Assembly (NCBI GenBank): GCA_013698165.1
Contig: JACCVN010000424.1
Location: 1-9,921 of the forward strand
Length of the DNA stretch: 9,921 nucleotides
Source of the DNA: Parachlamydiaceae bacterium
GTDB lineage: Bacteria > Chlamydiota > Chlamydiia > Chlamydiales > Parachlamydiaceae
Direction: 5' to 3'
Shown here: positions 6,543 through 9,921 of the stretch, piece after piece
How the letters are laid out: each line of letters starts with the position of its first letter
Numbering within the stretch: the first letter of the stretch is position 1
Program-made: the position numbers and the translations under genes
Notes under the pieces: generated by a model
Database searches by the model: none
Told to the model about the DNA's origin: nothing
Seen by the model: only the letters and a program-made list of their open reading frames with translations

Positions 6543-7100
6543 TTAGCTTTTTGATTGGAATTTTTGCTTCATGTCATAATTTTTCTTAAGCTCACGGAGC
6601 TGAGGTTCAAGTTTTTTCTTTTCTTTAGGGTCGAGTCGATCAATAAAGAGCACACCATTAATGTGGTCATTTTCATGCATGATTGCTTGTGCTTCAAAAT
6701 CTGTAAATTCTTCTGTGAACTCGTTGCCTTTTAAGTCTGTTGCCGTTACAACGATCCGGAAAGGACGGGTAACATCGCCATAAACTTTAGGAATTGAAAG
6801 GCATCCCTGAGCGTATGTACTTGTATCTTCTGAGTAGGAAATGATTTTGGGATTAATGAAAATTTTAAGCTCTCCAGGAATCCATTTTTCTGGATTAGAT
6901 TCATCTTTTTTTGGCGCAAAAGTCATAAAAAGTGCAATCGGATGTTTAACTTGAGGAGCAGCAAGACCAACCCCTTTTTGAGCTTCTAAAGTTTCGATCA
7001 TATCATTAACAAGCTGATGAATATCTTGATTGATTTCGGTAACCTTGTTGCATTTTTGCCGCAGAATTGGATCGCCGTAGTAAGCTAAAGGTAGTTTCAT
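6543..7100 (-). CDS. def: Peptide deformylase
   Basis: The enzyme removes the N-formyl group from the initiator methionine of nascent proteins, a cytoplasmic step that follows translation. At 185 residues the length is normal. Motif 1 is GVGLAAPQ (43-50). Motif 2 reads QGCLS (98-102), with metal ligand Cys100. Motif 3 is HENDH (142-146), with metal ligands His142 and His146 and catalytic Glu143. The usual first residue of motif 2 is Glu (EGCLS); here it is Gln98, which is unusual. The C-terminal tail is Lys/Glu-rich and helical. Start ATG 7100 is well supported: GAGGA lies 8 bases upstream and the PLAYYGDPILR N-terminus is typical. A promoter candidate lies at 7127-7156. The gene is divergent from the copper ATPase gene. 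Confidence 0.95.
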   Translation of the reverse strand: MKLPLAYYGDPILRQKCNKVTEINQDIHQLVNDMIETLEAQKGVGLAAPQVKHPIALFMTFAPKKDESNPEKWIPGELKIFINPKIISYSEDTSTYAQGCLSIPKVYGDVTRPFRIVVTATDLKGNEFTEEFTDFEAQAIMHENDHINGVLFIDRLDPKEKKKLEPQLRELKKNYDMKQKFQSKS

Positions 7101-7126
7101 TATTAATATCCTCTTTTTTTAAACTT

Positions 7127-7156
7127 ATTTTAACATGAATGAGAATTTTGTTTCAA
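7127..7156 (-). promoter_or_regulatory. Candidate promoter for def
   Basis: On the minus strand TTGAAA (7156-7151) and TAAAAT (7132-7127) are separated by 18 bases. The def start codon follows 26 bases after the -10 element, with GAGGA in between. The 117-base gap also serves the divergent ATPase gene, for which I find no convincing plus-strand promoter. Confidence 0.45.
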
Positions 7157-7217
7157 TTTATATTTATTTTTTGGCAATCTACTGAGATATTGAAAAAACA
7201 ATAAGGATTAGACTATT

Positions 7218-9632
7218 TTGGAAGTCGAATCATGCTGCCTTTGCCAATTAAAACTCCCTACACATCCGATATTAGATGGCACCCTGCGATTTTGTTGCCA
7301 CGGCTGCCAAGCTGTTTACTCGATTCTATCAGCTAAAGGCGAAGCTGATAATTATCAGACCAACCCCCTTTTTCATCAAGCAATAAGGTTTGGACTCATT
7401 TCCAATCCGGTATTAGTCGAACAGCTTCGATTAAAAACTAATACTTTGCAAGACCTTGAATACCAAAAAATACATTTTGAAATTGGGGAGATGTGGTGTC
7501 CATCTTGTGGAGAAGTTATCCGATTAGTGCTAATGCAGGAAAAGGGAATAAAAAACTGTTTTGTGGATTATGCCACTGATCTTGCTTCAGTAGAATTTGC
7601 TCCACGCTTAATTTCTAAAACGGACATTTTTAGCCTAATTAAATCATTGGGATATCAACCTCAGAATTTTGAGGACTCTAAGACTAAGCCCCTTTCAAGA
7701 TCTTTATATTTGCGGTTCATTGTCGCGGCCTTTTGTGCTTTAAATGTGATGATGTTTGCTTATCCACTTTACGCAACCTATTTTGATGATGATCAGCAGA
7801 GGATGGGGTCACTGTTTGCTTGGGTATCTTTCTTCGCAACGTTACCTGTTGTGACCTATGCCTCCTGGCCGATCTTCCGCCGCTTTTTCTCAGGTTTTTC
7901 CGTCGGTCTGTTTGGAATGGAAGCTCTTGTCGTTATTGGAGTGAGTGCAGGATTTGGCTTGTCTACATATGAACTTATACAAGGGGGTACACGTGTCTAC
8001 TTTGATTCGATATGTGTAATTATCACATTTATATTGCTTGGAAAGATCATTGAAAATCGTGCCAAATTTTCTGCGAAGGAATCCCTTTTCAGGCTTAATC
8101 GCTCACTTCCAAAACGCGGCAGAAAACTCTATCAAGATGGTACTCATACCTATCTTCCAATCAAGGAGTTGAAAATTGGAGATCGTCTTCAAGTCCTCAT
8201 GGGTGAAACAATTGTTCTGGATGGCGTTGTCACCCAAGGTGAAGGGAGCTGCAATGAATCTTTAATGACAGGGGAGCCGAGGTTAATCCCAAAAGGCATC
8301 GGAAGTAAAGTAGTAGGCGGCTCATTACTGCAGCATGGAAATATCGTCATTGACATTACTGCTGTACAAAATGAATCAACATTGCATCGTATCGTAGAAA
8401 TGATTGAGCAAGATATCGGTCGAAAAACAACCTACGTGAGAGCAGCAGATGCCTTAGTGCGTTGGTTTGTGCCTTTAGTTCTACTGGTGGCCATTTTTTC
8501 AGGGATATATACCTGGATTTCTACCGATAGCTCTCAGTCTCAAAGCCCCTTGGAAGCAGCCATATTGCGTGCCGTCACTGTGCTGTTGATCTCATGTCCT
8601 TGCGCTTTAGGGATAGCGGCTCCTTTGGCAGAGTCTTACTTGATTAATGCACTTACAGCTCTGGGGGTTATCGTGCGCAATCGAGGAGCCCTCCAATTTC
8701 TAGGACGCGAAAATTGGTTCGTCTTTGATAAGACCGGCACAATTACGGAAGGGCGATTTAAGGTAATCTCAGGAATGGATCAACTAAGTCAAAATGAGTT
8801 CAGCTTGTTATATGGATTGGTCGCCAAGTCTAATCATCCTATTGCCGCAGCTATTGCTGGGACAAGTTTTGGTATTGAAACTAAATTTACGAAAATTGAG
8901 GAGGTCGCAGGTAAAGGCCTAAGAGGTTATTTAAATGACGAAATATATTTATTGGGATCAGCGAAATTTTTAGAAGAACATGGATATAAAATTGCTGCCG
9001 AAGACCACAATGAGCAAACTTCAATTTCTACAACGATCTATTTTTCAGGAAACAGCAGTCCGAAAAAACTTGTACTTGGAGATTGCCTTCGTGAAGATGT
9101 TGCTAAGACTTTGAAAGCACTTAGCCCAGCAAAAACGTTTTTGCTTTCAGGAGATGGAAAGAGCTGTGTGAAGTTTGTAGCCCATCAATGTGGATTTTCA
9201 GAGTTTTTAGCTCAGGCAACTCCATTGGATAAAAGAGAAAAGGTTGAACAGCTTAAAGTTAATCATCAGATCATTTGTATGGTCGGTGATGGGATTAATG
9301 ATGCACCAGCGTTGACCTCTGCCCATGTGGGAATTTCAGTTTTATCTGCTTCTGATATTTCTATACAGGTCTCAGATATTTTACTTACAACCGATCGATT
9401 AGACGTAATTCCAAAATTGCGATCACTCGCGATCAAAGGAAGACGGATTATCCATCAAAATCTTTTCTGGGCATTTTTTTATAATGTGATTGGCATTGGA
9501 CTGGCTTCCGCCGGCTTGTTGTCACCGATTTTTGCAGCTTTTGCGATGGTTACTAGCAGCTTGATTGTCCTTTTTAATGCCCAAAGATTGAGAAGAATAG
9601 AAAAAGAAAATATAAACAACACTACCTCTTAA
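7218..9632 (+). CDS. Copper-translocating P1B-type ATPase, CcoI/FixI-like
   Basis: This inner-membrane ATPase is predicted to export Cu(I). N-terminal Cys clusters (Cys6, 7, 9 and Cys26, 27, 30) form the metal-binding domain typical of CcoI/FixI proteins. A heavy-metal-associated domain with MWCPSC (Cys94, Cys97) follows. Membrane helices begin near 165. Actuator TGE is at 351-353, the metal-path CPC at 460-462, the phosphorylated Asp504 in DKTGT, the HP motif at 540-541, and GDGINDAP from 690. The last helices carry YN (755-756) and MVTSS (777-781), the Cu(I) signature. At 804 residues the length is normal. The start is TTG 7218: AAGGA lies 10 bases upstream, an in-frame TAG is at 7209-7211, and the first internal ATG (Met93) would remove the Cys clusters. 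No cbb3 oxidase gene is visible, so whether it supplies oxidase copper or detoxifies is open. Confidence 0.93.
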   Translation: MEVESCCLCQLKLPTHPILDGTLRFCCHGCQAVYSILSAKGEADNYQTNPLFHQAIRFGLISNPVLVEQLRLKTNTLQDLEYQKIHFEIGEMWCPSCGEVIRLVLMQEKGIKNCFVDYATDLASVEFAPRLISKTDIFSLIKSLGYQPQNFEDSKTKPLSRSLYLRFIVAAFCALNVMMFAYPLYATYFDDDQQRMGSLFAWVSFFATLPVVTYASWPIFRRFFSGFSVGLFGMEALVVIGVSAGFGLSTYELIQGGTRVYFDSICVIITFILLGKIIENRAKFSAKESLFRLNRSLPKRGRKLYQDGTHTYLPIKELKIGDRLQVLMGETIVLDGVVTQGEGSCNESLMTGEPRLIPKGIGSKVVGGSLLQHGNIVIDITAVQNESTLHRIVEMIEQDIGRKTTYVRAADALVRWFVPLVLLVAIFSGIYTWISTDSSQSQSPLEAAILRAVTVLLISCPCALGIAAPLAESYLINALTALGVIVRNRGALQFLGRENWFVFDKTGTITEGRFKVISGMDQLSQNEFSLLYGLVAKSNHPIAAAIAGTSFGIETKFTKIEEVAGKGLRGYLNDEIYLLGSAKFLEEHGYKIAAEDHNEQTSISTTIYFSGNSSPKKLVLGDCLREDVAKTLKALSPAKTFLLSGDGKSCVKFVAHQCGFSEFLAQATPLDKREKVEQLKVNHQIICMVGDGINDAPALTSAHVGISVLSASDISIQVSDILLTTDRLDVIPKLRSLAIKGRRIIHQNLFWAFFYNVIGIGLASAGLLSPIFAAFAMVTSSLIVLFNAQRLRRIEKENINNTTS

Positions 9633-9701
9633 TGTAGTTCCTTCTTTCTCGAACCTATCATAGGAATGCCCACCTAAAAGGCTTTACGAGATATACTCAA
9701 C

Positions 9702-9792
9702 CTAGTACACTGTCAAGGCTAAATTTACCGATTTAACCGCGGGAGCTTTCGCGCAGTTTAAATCGGCAAATTTAGCTTTGACAGTGAACTAG
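9702..9792. repeat. Palindromic element D1 (minimal family 1 hairpin)
   Basis: This is a compact 91-base hairpin. The left arm begins CTAGTACACTGTCAAGGCT and the right arm, read backwards, CTAGTTCACTGTCAAAGCT; both continue through AAATTTRCCGATTTAA. The apex 9737-9756 is CCGCGGGAGCTTTCGCGCAG, the clearest form of the core shared with A and D2. Both ends are CTAG, and the right-hand CTAG (9789-9792) is also the first four bases of D2. It lies 69 bases after the ATPase stop and could serve as its transcript end. Confidence 0.88.
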
Positions 9793-9921
9793 CACACTGT
9801 CAAGGTAGTATTTTCGACTATTTCTGCGTCAAAGCCCCGTGGTTTGCCGATCGTAAAAGAGGCTGTATTGACTAATACAACCCCTTTTACGATCGACAAA
9901 CCACGGGAGCTTTCACGCTAG
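9789..9921. repeat. Palindromic element D2 (family 1, cut by window end)
   Basis: The left arm runs CTAGCACACTGTCAAGGTAG, then ATTTTCGACTATTTCTGCG, then CCCCGTGGTTTGCCGATCG. The apex is TGTATT-GACT-AATACA, and the returning arm carries CTTTTACGATCGACAAACC and ACGGGAGCTTTCACGCTAG at the window edge. It matches the reverse complement of element A over its visible length with only scattered differences. By that comparison about 35 more bases, containing AAATAGTCGAAAAT and a terminal CTAG, should follow outside the window. Confidence 0.85.

Noticed and set aside
7157..7217. Plus-strand promoter for the copper ATPase
   Set aside because: TTGGCA is present near 7172, but no acceptable -10 element lies at a normal distance.

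Overview
This 9.9-kb window looks like a bacterial chromosome segment of moderate-to-low GC. It most resembles an environmental (amoeba-associated, Parachlamydia-like) member of the Chlamydiota. That placement is inference. It rests on the mix of a short RNB ribonuclease of the S-I-D-N-D-D-S type, a secreted lineage-restricted protein, and housekeeping genes lying as single units between long palindromic repeats. No rRNA, tRNA or phylogenetic marker is present to confirm it.

Layout from left to right: a histidine ammonia-lyase gene (hutH, minus strand, missing only its last few codons at the window edge); palindromic element A; a class I SAM-dependent methyltransferase (minus); a divergent promoter region; a 484-residue RNB-domain ribonuclease (plus); palindromic element B1 in the convergent gap; a predicted secreted protein of unknown function with a faint kinase-like pattern (minus); a 600-bp region without a convincing gene, ending in element B2; a Nudix hydrolase of the ADP-ribose pyrophosphatase type (minus); palindromic element C; peptide deformylase (def, minus); a divergent promoter region; a CcoI/FixI-like copper P-type ATPase with a TTG start (plus); and a tandem pair of palindromic elements, D1 and D2, the second cut by the window end.

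The genes do not form one pathway. They are amino-acid catabolism, RNA decay, N-terminal protein processing, nucleotide sanitation and copper transport, mostly monocistronic. The main unusual feature is the intergenic material. Two families of long inverted-repeat elements occupy most gaps. Family 1 (A, D1, D2 and a diverged C) has CTAG-type ends and a shared GGGAGCTTTC-type core. Family 2 (B1, B2) has ATGTAGGCT-type ends and a CTCGCAGCA core. Their termini repeatedly coincide with stop codons of neighbouring genes, and one may have contributed the first codons of the Nudix gene. They look like non-autonomous mobile hairpins (MITE-like) now acting as gene ends, possibly as bidirectional terminators. 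No transposase gene lies in the window.
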